Positions 45,812 to 55,309 are shown, numbered from the stretch's first letter. The stretch is DNA of 64,000 bases from Endoryza sp044226045 (GCA_044226045.1 JBGAHR010000014.1:26771-90770), one strand, 5' to 3'. The notes: a model not told the origin generated them from the sequence alone. Numbers and translations are program-made.

Positions 45812-48391
45812 CTATTCCTCCGCCCGGGCACTTCCGGCATCAATGAGCCGGCCGAAGAAGATGGCATTCATGAAAAGCTTGGTTCCACCCAACCAGAAAG
45901 CCCTGAAATTGGGATTGTCGGCAATATTGATGACCCTGCCGGAACCGATGGCGTTTACGATCACAGCGGAGGAATTTCGAACGGCATCGGCATTTTCTTT
46001 GCTGATCCATCCACTCTGCAACGGTTTGGCGCCATAATTAAAAGGTGCCGAAAACATATTTCGGGGCTTTTCCATGAATACTTTATTTGCCTTGAACAGG
46101 CTGATGGTTTTGTCGTGGTACCCGTACGCAAGCGGATGAGTCAAATCAACGTCAGCCCCAAAGATGGCGCCGCTCATTTGTTGCGCGCCTTCTACCTGCT
46201 CCCTGTCCACATAAGTCCATTTACCGGCACTATCGGTGGGTGATTTGGCTTTCTTGAAATTGAGGGTGCTGATTCCGTTCTGCGCAGCCCAGGAAATTGA
46301 CTCTTCTGTCAAAATCAATGTTCCGCCGCCTCGCACCCAGTCGCGAAGTTTGTCTTTATTCAATTCCCCATAGTTGCCTCCAACCATGATGATGGTGTTG
46401 TATTTATCGATGTCCACCCTGTTGAAGGTGGCTTGCTCGAGATGGGTGGCGGGAATGTTCATTCGCTGATCGAGCAAATGCCATATTTCACCTGCATCGG
46501 TGGCATTTACTCCAGGCCCTACCAGTATGGCAATGGAAGGTTTGCTTACGGTGATCATCTTGCTGCTGCCGAGGTCACTGCCCGTGGAAACATTACCGGT
46601 AGACACGGCATAAACGGTGATACCGTTTCTCTCGGCTATCGACCTAACGGTTTCAAATACCCGATCGGCGTCCTGCCGTTGCAGTTTTACGGGAATACTG
46701 ATGGTTCCATAATTGAATTTCCTGCTTCCTTCGGATGTTTCGATGGTAAATGTATTGGTAGCAACCTTTACCAGTACTCCAGCATCCTGTAGTTCATACA
46801 GGGCTTTGGGGGCAAGTAATTCATCCCACTCGAACAGATAACCGTAATCGGACTTGCCTCCTTTAAGCTGGCCGGAAGGCGGTGCAATGGCAGTTACCTT
46901 TGAACCCAGGAGACTGTTACTGTATTTGGCAGCTCCCAATTCGGCATACTGAATGCCAAAAGCCAGGGGCATGGTCCAGGCAGTGATATCATAAAAAAGG
47001 CTGTCCTTATAATTAAGAGTCTTGTCAAAAATGCCGTGGATGAGCCGATACTGCGGTTGATTGGCGGGGATCACATATGAACTGCCTTTTTCAAATGAAC
47101 CATTATCGGTACTGACGTTATTATTGAGTTCATACACTTCAATCTGGTGACGAAGCAACATCTCGACAAATAAAGCTGTTTTCACTTTGTCGTTAGGAGC
47201 GCCAATGACAAATGCCTTGTTAGGAGACAGATTCGCTTCGCTGATTGCAGATTTGTAAAAATCCCGTTGCCAGTTCAAAAAATCTTTTCTCAATACCCGG
47301 GCACCTTCGAGTGTAGACAATGCCGTAACGAACTGATTTCTTATCGTAAAAGGAAAACGAAGAATGCCATTGGATGTTTGCTGCGCATGACCCCTCGAAG
47401 AAGCCTGTTCAAAGAGAATACCGATAGCTCCATTTACATCGGGATAAGTTGATCCTTTCCCGTAGTAATAGTCGTCATAGTTTTCTTTGGTAAAGTAGAG
47501 CGAGCCGATCCGGTCCAGGTACTGCGCATGAAACTTGCCGAGTTTGGCAGTCAGCTCCTGGTTTTTTTCCGGGGTAAGCGGATTCACTCTCGAAGGAACA
47601 CCGGGCTGAAAAAAGAAAGTGGCATTGCTACCCTGCTCGTGGTGATCGGTCAGGATATTGGGTTTCCAAAGGTGAAACCATTTCAATCGGTTCTGGCTTT
47701 CTACATGCACCGCGGGCAGCCAGTCGCGGTTCAGGTCAAACCAGTAATGATTGAAGCGGCCGCCGGGCCAGACTTCATTGAACTCGCGGTCATTCGGATC
47801 GGATACCAGGTTTTTACTCTTGTGCTGGTTAACCCAGGTAGAAAAACGCTGCAAGCCATCCGGATTGAAAGAGGGATCAAAAAGGATCACAACATGATCC
47901 AGCAGATCATCAATTTCTTTTCCCTGCGCAGCGGCGAGATAATAAGCAGTTAACAGGGAAGCGTTGGCGCCGCTGGGCTCATTACCATGTATAGAATGAC
48001 CGATCCAAACAACAATCGGCATATTTTCAATATTGACAGAAGAAGATTTGGCCGGGTCGGATAACAAAAGATGTTGCTGCCTGATTGCCTCGAGGTTGGC
48101 GTGGTTCTTAGGTGAAGTAATGATCAATAAGACCTGTGGCCGACTTTCGTAAGTGAATCCCATCGTTTCCAGCTTCACCCTGTCGGGAGCGGCGGCAGCC
48201 ATGGCTTTCATGTAATTGACCAGTCGGTCGTGGGTTACATGCCACTCTCCCACTTCGTGGAAAATAATATCCTTTGGTTTGGGAATGGCGGGATTGTACT
48301 GGACGTTTTGCGGCAAATAATAACTGAGATCCTGGGCAGTGGATTTAATAAATAGAAAGGCCAGCAGCAGGCCAAGTCCGATTCTTCTCAT
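45812..48391 (-). CDS. exported M14-family zinc carboxypeptidase, long form (copy 2)
   Basis: This 859-residue exported protein is paralogous to the one at 7618-10146 and has the same architecture. The signal peptide is MRRIGLGLLLAFLFIKSTAQ. The zinc pair is in SIHGNEPSG (His135, Glu138), then NPDGLQRFSTW, VWPGGRFNHYWFDLNRDW, and a third zinc ligand region LTDHHEQGSNAT. The candidate catalytic Glu is in ILFEQASS. The C-terminal half again has an amidotransferase-like part (IAILVGPGVNATDAGEIWHL, TIIMVGGNYGEL, VRGGGTLILTEE). The substrate is unknown. The stretch downstream to the ssb gene (179 bases) shows no signal. Confidence 0.88.
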   Translation of the reverse strand: MRRIGLGLLLAFLFIKSTAQDLSYYLPQNVQYNPAIPKPKDIIFHEVGEWHVTHDRLVNYMKAMAAAAPDRVKLETMGFTYESRPQVLLIITSPKNHANLEAIRQQHLLLSDPAKSSSVNIENMPIVVWIGHSIHGNEPSGANASLLTAYYLAAAQGKEIDDLLDHVVILFDPSFNPDGLQRFSTWVNQHKSKNLVSDPNDREFNEVWPGGRFNHYWFDLNRDWLPAVHVESQNRLKWFHLWKPNILTDHHEQGSNATFFFQPGVPSRVNPLTPEKNQELTAKLGKFHAQYLDRIGSLYFTKENYDDYYYGKGSTYPDVNGAIGILFEQASSRGHAQQTSNGILRFPFTIRNQFVTALSTLEGARVLRKDFLNWQRDFYKSAISEANLSPNKAFVIGAPNDKVKTALFVEMLLRHQIEVYELNNNVSTDNGSFEKGSSYVIPANQPQYRLIHGIFDKTLNYKDSLFYDITAWTMPLAFGIQYAELGAAKYSNSLLGSKVTAIAPPSGQLKGGKSDYGYLFEWDELLAPKALYELQDAGVLVKVATNTFTIETSEGSRKFNYGTISIPVKLQRQDADRVFETVRSIAERNGITVYAVSTGNVSTGSDLGSSKMITVSKPSIAILVGPGVNATDAGEIWHLLDQRMNIPATHLEQATFNRVDIDKYNTIIMVGGNYGELNKDKLRDWVRGGGTLILTEESISWAAQNGISTLNFKKAKSPTDSAGKWTYVDREQVEGAQQMSGAIFGADVDLTHPLAYGYHDKTISLFKANKVFMEKPRNMFSAPFNYGAKPLQSGWISKENADAVRNSSAVIVNAIGSGRVINIADNPNFRAFWLGGTKLFMNAIFFGRLIDAGSARAEE

Positions 48392-48440
48392 AATGATAGT
48401 TTAGCGAAAACTTAAAATTAAGGAGAAACGAACAAATGGA

Positions 48441-48900
48441 AAGCAATGAGACAATGAGCCAATGAGCCAATGCAATGACCGATTACGGATGACGGATTAC
48501 GGATGACGGATGACGATGGAATGCGATTGCTCTATTCACTCCCACTTCCGCTCTCATTCCCGCTCTCGCTCCCACTCCCGCTCTCATTCTCGCTCTCGCT
48601 CCCACTCTCGCTCCCGCTTCCTCAGGCGAGTCTTATCCGCCGAAGGCGGAGGACTCGCCGCAGCGAGCCGCATTTACTCCGGCATGCAACCACCTCTTGC
48701 CCCTCGAACCCCTCGAACGCGAAGAAGCCAATGCAATGACCGATTACGGATGACGGATTACGAATGACTGATGACGATGGAATACAATTGCACTATTCAC
48801 TCCCGCTCCCGCTCTCATTCCCACTCTCGCTCTCACTCCCACTCCCATTCTCATTCCCGCTCTCGCTCCCGCTCCCGCTCCCGTCCCCACTCCCGCTCCC
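48441..48900. repeat. composite repeat array F, duplicated at 261-bp offset
   Basis: AGCCAATGCAATGACCGATT begins at 48465 and again at 48726. Each copy continues with GATTACGG/GATGACGG heptamers, GATGGAATRC, ATTGC, CTATTCACTCCC and a long CTCCCG/CTCTCA hexamer run, about 130 bases per copy. Between the copies lies a stem-loop (next entry). The 514-base gap between two minus-strand genes has no gene. Open frames in it encode only His-Ser-Arg-Ser repeats. Confidence 0.9.
48625..48659. repeat. palindromic stem-loop within array F
   Basis: GGCGAGTC (48625-48632) pairs with GACTCGCC (48652-48659), and CCGCC with GGCGG inside, giving a GC-rich two-part stem. No T run follows on either strand, so it resembles an extragenic palindrome more than a terminator. 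Confidence 0.7.
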
Positions 48901-48930
48901 GGCACTCAACGACTTTCCCCGGACAACAAT
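48901..48930. repeat. 30-bp word overlapping the phosphodiesterase stop codon
   Basis: This 30-bp segment matches 60521-60550 at 27 of 30 positions, and its core occurs inverted at 60062-60078. Here it covers the last seven codons and stop of the phosphodiesterase gene and abuts array F, so the gene's C-terminus (LLSGESR) seems to be supplied by repeat DNA. Confidence 0.8.
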
Positions 48931-50165
48931 ACCCAACGATTCAGCGTATTGCCGGGGCCTTCCAATACAACTTTGTACAGGCTGGAGGGAATTTCTTTCA
49001 CATTGATAGAAACACGCCCCTTCGATACAGGAACCTCTGTTACCAGCCGATAATTATCCTGTCCACCGGTTTTAAAATGATTGCTGGTTGTAAGCCAAAC
49101 CCGCATTTTTCCTTTCGCATCAACCACTTTCCAGGATGCCACCAGGCTGTCGTTCCTGAGTACGAGCATAGGATCGTATGCAGATATTTTACCAGTAAGC
49201 GGTATTCCGTCTATTTCCCTCGCTGCCTCTACTGGTATCTCTACTTTCATGAATCTGGCAATGGTGGGCATGATGTCAACAATACCGGGATTATTTCGGA
49301 AAGCGGCATTCAATCCTTTTGCATTGGTTACGATCCAGGTGGTTCGTTCCCGATCAGACTGGCCTCCGTGATCGCGACCTGTTTTCTGTCCCCTGCCATG
49401 ATCGGTAGTAATAAAAATTACCCAGTCTTCTCCAAACTTCTTCTTTCGGTATTGTATAGCCTCCCAAAGACGACCCATCTGTTTGTCCATGATCTCTACT
49501 GCATCATAAAATGCCGGACTGTCGCCATAGCGATGCCCCATATCATCTGTAAACTCGAGATAAACCCAACTCAGATCAGGCGCCTGCTGCCTGATCACCG
49601 AAGCAGCGGTATCAGTCACCGCTTCGTCGATCAGGTGTATGTACTTTGATTCCTTATCGTGAGGATACCTCACCGTATCGAGTTCGAGTCCGTCAAAATG
49701 AAAATCAGGTTGAAAATAACCGGTTGCCGGTGCCTGGCTTCCCAACAACTTTGTGCGGTTATCGAGCCAGGTCGAAAATATGGCAGTCTTCTTTTCCGGG
49801 TACTGCTTTTTGAAAAAACGGAACAGATGCCAGTAGTTGTAGTTGGGATCTTTAATATCGTTATCCCATACATTGTGTTTATTGACCCAGGTACCGGTGA
49901 GCAGGCTGTTATATCCAACCGCAGAAATAGTTGGCGTTTGAGAATATCCTCCTTTCTCTCCACCTACATGCGCCCGGGTATATCCTCCCTCTCTGGCAAT
50001 GGCGTCAAGATGCGGTGTGTTAACTTTCTCTACCACATCCGCCGGTATTCCATCCACAATCACGAAGAGGGCTTTGCGAGGAGTTCCATTATTTCCGCTT
50101 TGCGTAAATCCTGTTCGTACAGAAAACAGAACAATTACAAGGATGAAAGCGCATTTTCTATTCAT
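48906..50165 (-). CDS. exported alkaline-phosphatase-superfamily phosphodiesterase
   Basis: This 419-residue protein has a signal peptide (MNRKCAFILVIVLFSVRTGF). The alkaline-phosphatase/nucleotide-pyrophosphatase fold follows: metal Asp in ALFVIVDGIPADVV, a Thr nucleophile candidate in SQTPTISAVGYNSLLTG, the Asp/His metal pair in LEFTDDMGHRYG, and FITTDHGRG. It would hydrolyse a phosphomonoester or diester in the periplasm. The substrate (nucleotides, glycerophosphodiesters or phospho-sugars) is not predictable. A -7 box TACATTTG lies 35 bases upstream. Its 3' end lies inside a repeated 30-bp word, so the last residues may not be ancestral. Confidence 0.88.
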   Translation of the reverse strand: MNRKCAFILVIVLFSVRTGFTQSGNNGTPRKALFVIVDGIPADVVEKVNTPHLDAIAREGGYTRAHVGGEKGGYSQTPTISAVGYNSLLTGTWVNKHNVWDNDIKDPNYNYWHLFRFFKKQYPEKKTAIFSTWLDNRTKLLGSQAPATGYFQPDFHFDGLELDTVRYPHDKESKYIHLIDEAVTDTAASVIRQQAPDLSWVYLEFTDDMGHRYGDSPAFYDAVEIMDKQMGRLWEAIQYRKKKFGEDWVIFITTDHGRGQKTGRDHGGQSDRERTTWIVTNAKGLNAAFRNNPGIVDIMPTIARFMKVEIPVEAAREIDGIPLTGKISAYDPMLVLRNDSLVASWKVVDAKGKMRVWLTTSNHFKTGGQDNYRLVTEVPVSKGRVSINVKEIPSSLYKVVLEGPGNTLNRWVLLSGESR

Positions 50166-50200
50166 ATAAAAATCAATTGGGTAGCAAGGGTTTGGTTTGT

Positions 50201-50208
50201 CAAATGTA
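50201..50208 (-). promoter_or_regulatory. -7 box TACATTTG of phosphodiesterase gene
   Basis: On the minus strand TACATTTG matches TAnnTTTG, 35 bases before the ATG at 50165. No -33 element is seen. Confidence 0.5.
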
Positions 50209-50304
50209 ATATTATGTTGTTACTGGAATATGATCATTTACCGGTTTTAACGCGAAGACGTCTGCGCACGAACCACCGGTCTGGCCGGCACCAGGGAATT
50301 GGTG

Positions 50305-50312
50305 TATATTTG
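50305..50312 (+). promoter_or_regulatory. -7 box TATATTTG of mnmA
   Basis: TATATTTG matches TAnnTTTG and ends 36 bases before the mnmA ATG. No -33 TTTG is evident. Confidence 0.5.
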
Positions 50313-50348
50313 CGGTTCTTTTATCAAAAGGAAAAAAGGAATTTTACA

Positions 50349-51443
50349 ATGAGTCGTCAGGGAAAAGTTTTGGTAGCCATGAGTGGAGGTATTGACAGCA
50401 CCGTTGCCGCACTCATGCTCAATGATGCCGGGTATGAAGTGGTGGGCATCACCATGAAAACATGGGATTATGCTGCCAGCGGCGGAAGCAAGAAGGAAAC
50501 CGGTTGCTGTAATATCGACAGCTTCAATGACGCCCGTATGGCCGCCGTTCAACATGGATTTCCGCACTATATTCTCGATATCCGTTCCGAATTTGGTGAT
50601 TTTGTGATAGACAACTTCGTGGAAGAATACATGGCCGGAAGAACACCGAATCCCTGTGTGATGTGCAATACCCATATCAAATGGCGGGCGCTGCTGAAAA
50701 GAGCAGATGCGCTGGGATGTGATTTTATTGCCACCGGACATTATGCACAGATCCGGCAACATGACAACGGTCGCTATTTCATCAGTAAAGGTCTCGATGA
50801 TACCAAAGATCAGAGTTATGTGCTGTGGGGATTGCAACAGGATTTATTGAGCAGAACACTCCTGCCATTGGCTCCGTACAGAAAAACGGAAATCCGCCAG
50901 ATGGCGCTCGACTATGGCTATCCGGAACTGGCGAAGAAAAATGAGAGCTACGAAATCTGCTTTGTACCGGATAACGACTACAGGGGATTTCTGAAAAGAC
51001 GGGTGGAAGGGCTCGAAGAAAAAGTCAGTGGCGGTCATTTTGTAGACAAACACGGAAATATCCTTGGTAAACACAAGGGCTATCCGTTTTATACCATTGG
51101 ACAGCGCAAAGGACTCGATATTACCTTCGGTAAACCGGTATATGTAACCGGCATTGATCCGGAAAAAAATACAGTAACCCTCGGTGATGAAGAAGACCTG
51201 AATCGACCGGAGATGTTTGTTGGCAAGCTCAATTGGTTAAAGTACGATGGCATCACCGACGGACTGGAAGCAACCACCAAGATCCGCTATAAAGACAAGG
51301 GTTCGCTCAGTAACCTGTACAATGATGACCGGGGTATCAAAGTAAAATTCTTCGAAGAAGCCAAAGGAGTGGCACCCGGCCAAAGTGCTGTTTTTTACGA
51401 AGGCGACGACGTTATTGGTGGAGGAATCATCCAGAGAGGGTAA
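50349..51443 (+). CDS. mnmA: tRNA 2-thiouridine(34) synthase MnmA
   Basis: This 364-residue cytoplasmic enzyme thiolates U34 of tRNA-Lys, -Glu and -Gln. The start at 50349 (MSRQGKVLVAMSGGIDST) is at the family's normal place; the same frame stays open far upstream but codes for nothing family-like there. Motifs are the PP-loop SGGIDST, the first catalytic Cys in GRTPNPCVMCN (Cys103), the HYAQI segment after ATG, and the second Cys in ESYEICFVPDND (Cys204). The C-terminal part is the beta-barrel domain (GQRKGLDITFG, VTGIDPEKNTVTLG). Length is normal. A -7 box lies in the divergent gap shared with the phosphodiesterase gene. Confidence 0.96.
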   Translation: MSRQGKVLVAMSGGIDSTVAALMLNDAGYEVVGITMKTWDYAASGGSKKETGCCNIDSFNDARMAAVQHGFPHYILDIRSEFGDFVIDNFVEEYMAGRTPNPCVMCNTHIKWRALLKRADALGCDFIATGHYAQIRQHDNGRYFISKGLDDTKDQSYVLWGLQQDLLSRTLLPLAPYRKTEIRQMALDYGYPELAKKNESYEICFVPDNDYRGFLKRRVEGLEEKVSGGHFVDKHGNILGKHKGYPFYTIGQRKGLDITFGKPVYVTGIDPEKNTVTLGDEEDLNRPEMFVGKLNWLKYDGITDGLEATTKIRYKDKGSLSNLYNDDRGIKVKFFEEAKGVAPGQSAVFYEGDDVIGGGIIQRG

Positions 51444-51618
51444 TCCGGATCGGCTTAAGCTATTCTATCGAATGATTATCAATTAATTAATAATTTTAGG
51501 CGACCAGGCCTACTCATTTCCCATTAGTTCATAATAGCTGGATTTTCAAGCAATAAAAGCCAATTGCCGGTCGTTTTAAGTAGCAGTTCATGACCCTTAT
51601 TCTTGTTGCAATCTCTGA

Positions 51619-52377
51619 ATGGATATGAAAAGAACAATTACCTCTGCTGCTTTATTGATTTTTACCCTCCTGCTGCTTAACAGTTGCGAAAAGAAAGACG
51701 ACTATTCCACGCCGCAGGTGACCGACTATCTCAATCTCGAAATTGGCAGTTATGTCAGGTATCGATTGGACTCCACCATCTGGGTCAATTTCGGACAGAA
51801 AGACACCGTTTTGAAATACCAGGCAAAAGATGTGGTTGACGCAGCCATCACCGATAATCTTGGTAGGCCCAGCTATCGCATTGTACGCTATATCAGCGAC
51901 ACCACCGGCACTGCTCCCTGGGTACCCACCGCTACCTTCCTGTTAACGCCCACCCGCGAAAGCGTTGAACTGGTGGAAAACAATCTTCGCTTTGTAAAAC
52001 TGAAATTACCGGTCCTGGAAGGTTACAACTGGAAAGGCAACTCCTACGTAAGCACGCAATCGGCTGACCCTAACTGGGAGTTCCGTTTCATGGACGACTG
52101 GGACTATACATACGAAAATGTAAATGGCCCTTACACCGTCTGGAATAATCAAACAGTGGAAAACACACTTACGGTTAATCAACGAGATGAAACTATTGGA
52201 TTTCCCGGCGACCCTGCTGCATACAGCGAGTTTACCACCAGCCAGGAAGTTTTTGGAAAGAATATTGGCCTGATCTACCGGAACTTTCTACACTGGGAAT
52301 ACCAACCACCAAACGGAGGAAACCCGGGCTACAAGAGTGGCTACGGTATCAAAATGGTCATGATCGATCACAACTAG
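51619..52377 (+). CDS. lipoprotein of unknown function
   Basis: This 252-residue protein has a lipoprotein signal (MDMKRTITSAALLIFTLLLL, then lipobox NSC, with acylation at the Cys). The mature part is beta-rich and aromatic (LEIGSYVRYRLDSTIWVNFG, LPVLEGYNWKGNSYVSTQSA). I recognise no named domain. It precedes the S8 protease gene by 31 bases and may share its transcript. A surface or periplasmic accessory role is possible but not shown. Confidence 0.75.
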   Translation: MDMKRTITSAALLIFTLLLLNSCEKKDDYSTPQVTDYLNLEIGSYVRYRLDSTIWVNFGQKDTVLKYQAKDVVDAAITDNLGRPSYRIVRYISDTTGTAPWVPTATFLLTPTRESVELVENNLRFVKLKLPVLEGYNWKGNSYVSTQSADPNWEFRFMDDWDYTYENVNGPYTVWNNQTVENTLTVNQRDETIGFPGDPAAYSEFTTSQEVFGKNIGLIYRNFLHWEYQPPNGGNPGYKSGYGIKMVMIDHN

Positions 52378-52408
52378 ATCTTATTGTCGAAAACTGAAAC
52401 GAGGTTCC

Positions 52409-54130
52409 ATGAAAAAACTACTGCTATTGCTGCTGTTGATCACCGCCGCTTACATTACGGAAGCTCAGTACACCCGCTATGTGGTTCAGTTGACTGACAA
52501 GAAAGGAACGACTCATACCATTGGCAACCCGTCGACCTATCTTTCGCCCAAAGCGATTCAGCGAAGAATACGCCAGCATATCTCAATAGATTCTACAGAC
52601 CTCCCCATATCCGCCGCTTACCTCGATAGTATCCGTTCAGTGCCGAATGTAACGGTGATGAACATTTCCAAATGGCTCAACCAGGTTTTGATCAAAACAA
52701 GTGATCCTGCGGCTATCGCCAAAATCAATGGATTTGTTTTTGTAAAGAAGACAGCGCCCCTCGCGGTTCAATCCCGACCCGGTATGGAAAATCCATTGAA
52801 CCAGAAATTCAGGGAACCCATCAGGGAAGTGGCCCCTCCCGAAATGCTGAATGGTGCGTATGGACATAGCGGTGGATTAGGCACCCCCGTGTTAAACTAT
52901 GGCAACAGCTATAACCAGATCCATCTTCATGAAGGTGAGTATTTGCATGATCGCGGATACACCGGCAGCGGTATCACCATTGCGATTCTCGATGCGGGCT
53001 TCTACGGTTATAAGACGAACATCGCTATGGACAGCGTCCGCCTGCAGGGAAGAGTATTGGGAGAATGGGATTATGTAAACAACGAAACCAGTGTAACGGA
53101 AGATCACCCACATGGACTGTATTGCTTTTCTATAATTGCCGCCAATAAACCAGGACAGATTATCGGCTCGGCTCCTCATGCCAGTTTCTATTTATTGAGA
53201 ACCGAGGATGCCGCCACCGAATACCCGGTGGAAGAACAGAACTGGGTGGCAGCGGCTGAATTTGCCGACAGCGCAGGCGTTGATATGATCACCTCCTCGC
53301 TCGGCTATGCCGATTTTGATGATCCTTCTTTCAATCACTCATATGCGCAGCGCGATGGAAAGACCGCCATTATAACTATTGGCGCCGACCTGGCCGTTAA
53401 AAAGGGAATGATCGTTACCAATAGTGCAGGCAATTCCGGTGGAGCCGGAGGAGATGCCAAATTTGTGTCCTGCCCCGCTGATGGCGACAGCGTGTTTACT
53501 ATCGGCGCAACGAATGTTACCGGAGTGATTGCCGGCTTCAGCAGTTGGGGCCCCAATGGTGCCGGTCGACTTAAACCTGATATCGTATCGGTGGGTCAGG
53601 GAACCGTACTGGCCAATACAGCCGGAAACGCTTCCTCCGGAAACGGAACTTCGTTTTCCAATCCACTGGCCTGCGGGCTGATTGCCTGCCTCTGGGAAGC
53701 TTACCCGGAGTTTACCAATATGGAGATCCTCGACGCAGTGAAAAAGAGCGCCGACAGGTATAACAATCCGGATCAGCAATACGGATATGGAATCCCCAAT
53801 TTCAGAATTGCCTACGAATACCTGGCTAAACAAAGAGAACTGAAAAACATCGATCTCATTCTTGGCGACAAATGGATAAAAGCCTACCCCAACCCATTCA
53901 ACCAGCAGCAAATGCTGAGAATCGCCTATAAGGCGCCTAAAGATGGAGTGGCGGTATTTCAGCTCATCAACAGCCTGGGTCAACTCGTTGATGCCAGATC
54001 AATGAATATTACCAGCAATCAACTGTTCATGATCGACTTCACCAATACAGGAAAACTGTTGAAAGGGGTTTATTTCATCAGGTATACTGACGGAACCAAC
54101 AAGAAAACGATCAAGTTGATTAAGCAGTAA
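52409..54130 (+). CDS. S8 serine protease with type IX secretion C-terminal tail
   Basis: This 573-residue secreted subtilisin-like protease has a signal peptide (MKKLLLLLLLITAAYITEAQ) and a propeptide-like region of ~150 residues. The catalytic triad is Asp195 in AILDAGF, His235 in DHPHGLYC and Ser415 in GNGTSFSNP, with the oxyanion Asn in TNSAGNSGGAGG. The last ~80 residues are a T9SS sorting domain (KAYPNPFN, GVYFIRYTDGTNKKTIKLIK), so it is exported across the outer membrane by type IX secretion. The His site lacks the common HGTH form, so specificity may differ. Its 3' end overlaps the convergent methyltransferase gene by 11 bases. Confidence 0.92.
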   Translation: MKKLLLLLLLITAAYITEAQYTRYVVQLTDKKGTTHTIGNPSTYLSPKAIQRRIRQHISIDSTDLPISAAYLDSIRSVPNVTVMNISKWLNQVLIKTSDPAAIAKINGFVFVKKTAPLAVQSRPGMENPLNQKFREPIREVAPPEMLNGAYGHSGGLGTPVLNYGNSYNQIHLHEGEYLHDRGYTGSGITIAILDAGFYGYKTNIAMDSVRLQGRVLGEWDYVNNETSVTEDHPHGLYCFSIIAANKPGQIIGSAPHASFYLLRTEDAATEYPVEEQNWVAAAEFADSAGVDMITSSLGYADFDDPSFNHSYAQRDGKTAIITIGADLAVKKGMIVTNSAGNSGGAGGDAKFVSCPADGDSVFTIGATNVTGVIAGFSSWGPNGAGRLKPDIVSVGQGTVLANTAGNASSGNGTSFSNPLACGLIACLWEAYPEFTNMEILDAVKKSADRYNNPDQQYGYGIPNFRIAYEYLAKQRELKNIDLILGDKWIKAYPNPFNQQQMLRIAYKAPKDGVAVFQLINSLGQLVDARSMNITSNQLFMIDFTNTGKLLKGVYFIRYTDGTNKKTIKLIKQ

Positions 54131-55271
54131 AAAGGGCTGCAAATAACGTATCCGCTTTCTCTTCATAACCTTTGGCATAACCCGATTGTACCAGCGTCAA
54201 TGAATGATGCCGGATAATATGTTCCACCACTTCTTCATTCTCTTTTCTGAAGACGGAACAGGTAATGTATAAAAAGAAGCCGCCTTTCCTCAGAGCGGGG
54301 AGGGCATGATCGACTATCTTCTTTTGCAGTGTTGCATAGCGTTCCATTTCATTCGAATTAAAAAAGAACAATTGCTCCGGGGTACGACTCCAGGTGCCGC
54401 TGCCACTGCAGGGCGCGTCACAAATAATCCAGTCGAACCGGGTCTGCCGGTCGGGATAATTTTCCCGACTCAGGTCCAGCACCAGGCTGTTGTATTCGCG
54501 AATACCTGCCCGTTCAAATCTCTTTCGGAGATTGACCAGTATGGAAGATCGTATATCCGATACGGTTAATTTTTTGACAGGCAAATAATCCACTGCCAGT
54601 ATTGATTTGCCTCCGCTCGCGGCGCAACAATCCCATACCTGCCAATTTTTATCATCTTTACCACTGGCGAAGTAAGCGGAAATAGCCTGCGAATTTTTAT
54701 CCTGTATCACCGCTTCCTTATCCAATTCAAGAATATCTTCCACCGAAAATGTATTGGGAAACGCAACGCAATGGTCGTTACAAAGACGTCCGCCCGCCTC
54801 GATCGCTTTTTTTCGGGCCGCCTCCTGTCCCGGTCTTATGCGAACAAACAGATCGGGTTGAACTAAAAAGGAACGGGCAAACAAAGTATGATCGATACCC
54901 TCGCCGAGCTCCTCTCTCCAGGGAAAAATAGAAACCAGTTCCTCTTCAGCCGACAGTACCTGTAGCTTTTCTTCCAGACTTTTTGTTGCAGCTGCCGCCC
55001 ATTCCGGTGCGAGCGCTTCCAGCAATGTATCGGATTGCCGGGAACAAAGGAAATAACCGATCAGGATTCGTTCGCGAAGGGTTCGCCGGTTAAAACTTTT
55101 TCCCAATCGGAAATAGGCGTAACATAGTTGAGAGATCTGCTTCCGGTCCCTGGAACCGTATTTCTTTTCCGACGAAAAAAATTGACGGGTGAAGATGGCA
55201 AAAGGTTCCTCGCCTTTGTAGCGTTGAAGAATTCTTTCTGCACTGTTAAGATAGGAGTAGTATCGGCTCAC
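54120..55271 (-). CDS. RsmB/NOL1-NOP2-family rRNA cytosine-5 methyltransferase
   Basis: This 383-residue protein has a short N-terminal helical domain like NusB (AERILQRYKGEEPFAIFTRQ, DRKQISQLCYAYFRLG). A SAM-dependent m5C methyltransferase core follows: motif I WDCCAASGGKSILA, motif IV with the release Cys in CDAPCSGSGTW, and motif VI with the nucleophile Cys in LYITCSVFRKEN. It most likely methylates a cytosine in 16S rRNA. It is shorter than E. coli RsmB, and the usual Pro of motif I (CAAPGGKT) is Ser here. Assignment to RsmB, and not another paralogue, is not certain. Confidence 0.88.
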   Translation of the reverse strand: MSRYYSYLNSAERILQRYKGEEPFAIFTRQFFSSEKKYGSRDRKQISQLCYAYFRLGKSFNRRTLRERILIGYFLCSRQSDTLLEALAPEWAAAATKSLEEKLQVLSAEEELVSIFPWREELGEGIDHTLFARSFLVQPDLFVRIRPGQEAARKKAIEAGGRLCNDHCVAFPNTFSVEDILELDKEAVIQDKNSQAISAYFASGKDDKNWQVWDCCAASGGKSILAVDYLPVKKLTVSDIRSSILVNLRKRFERAGIREYNSLVLDLSRENYPDRQTRFDWIICDAPCSGSGTWSRTPEQLFFFNSNEMERYATLQKKIVDHALPALRKGGFFLYITCSVFRKENEEVVEHIIRHHSLTLVQSGYAKGYEEKADTLFAALFTA

Positions 55272-55309
55272 AACGCAAGTTATCGGTTATTGGACTTATG
55301 TGATGAGGT

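Noticed and set aside
48510..48767. Arg-Ser/His-Ser repeat protein frame
   Set aside because: It is a direct reading of the CTCCCG/CTCTCG hexamer array, with no start context and no homology expected. The second copy at 48771 behaves the same way.
49659..50348. N-terminal extension of MnmA
   Set aside because: The frame is open but antisense to the phosphodiesterase gene. The MnmA family starts at the MSRQGKVLVAMSGG position, with a -7 box just upstream.
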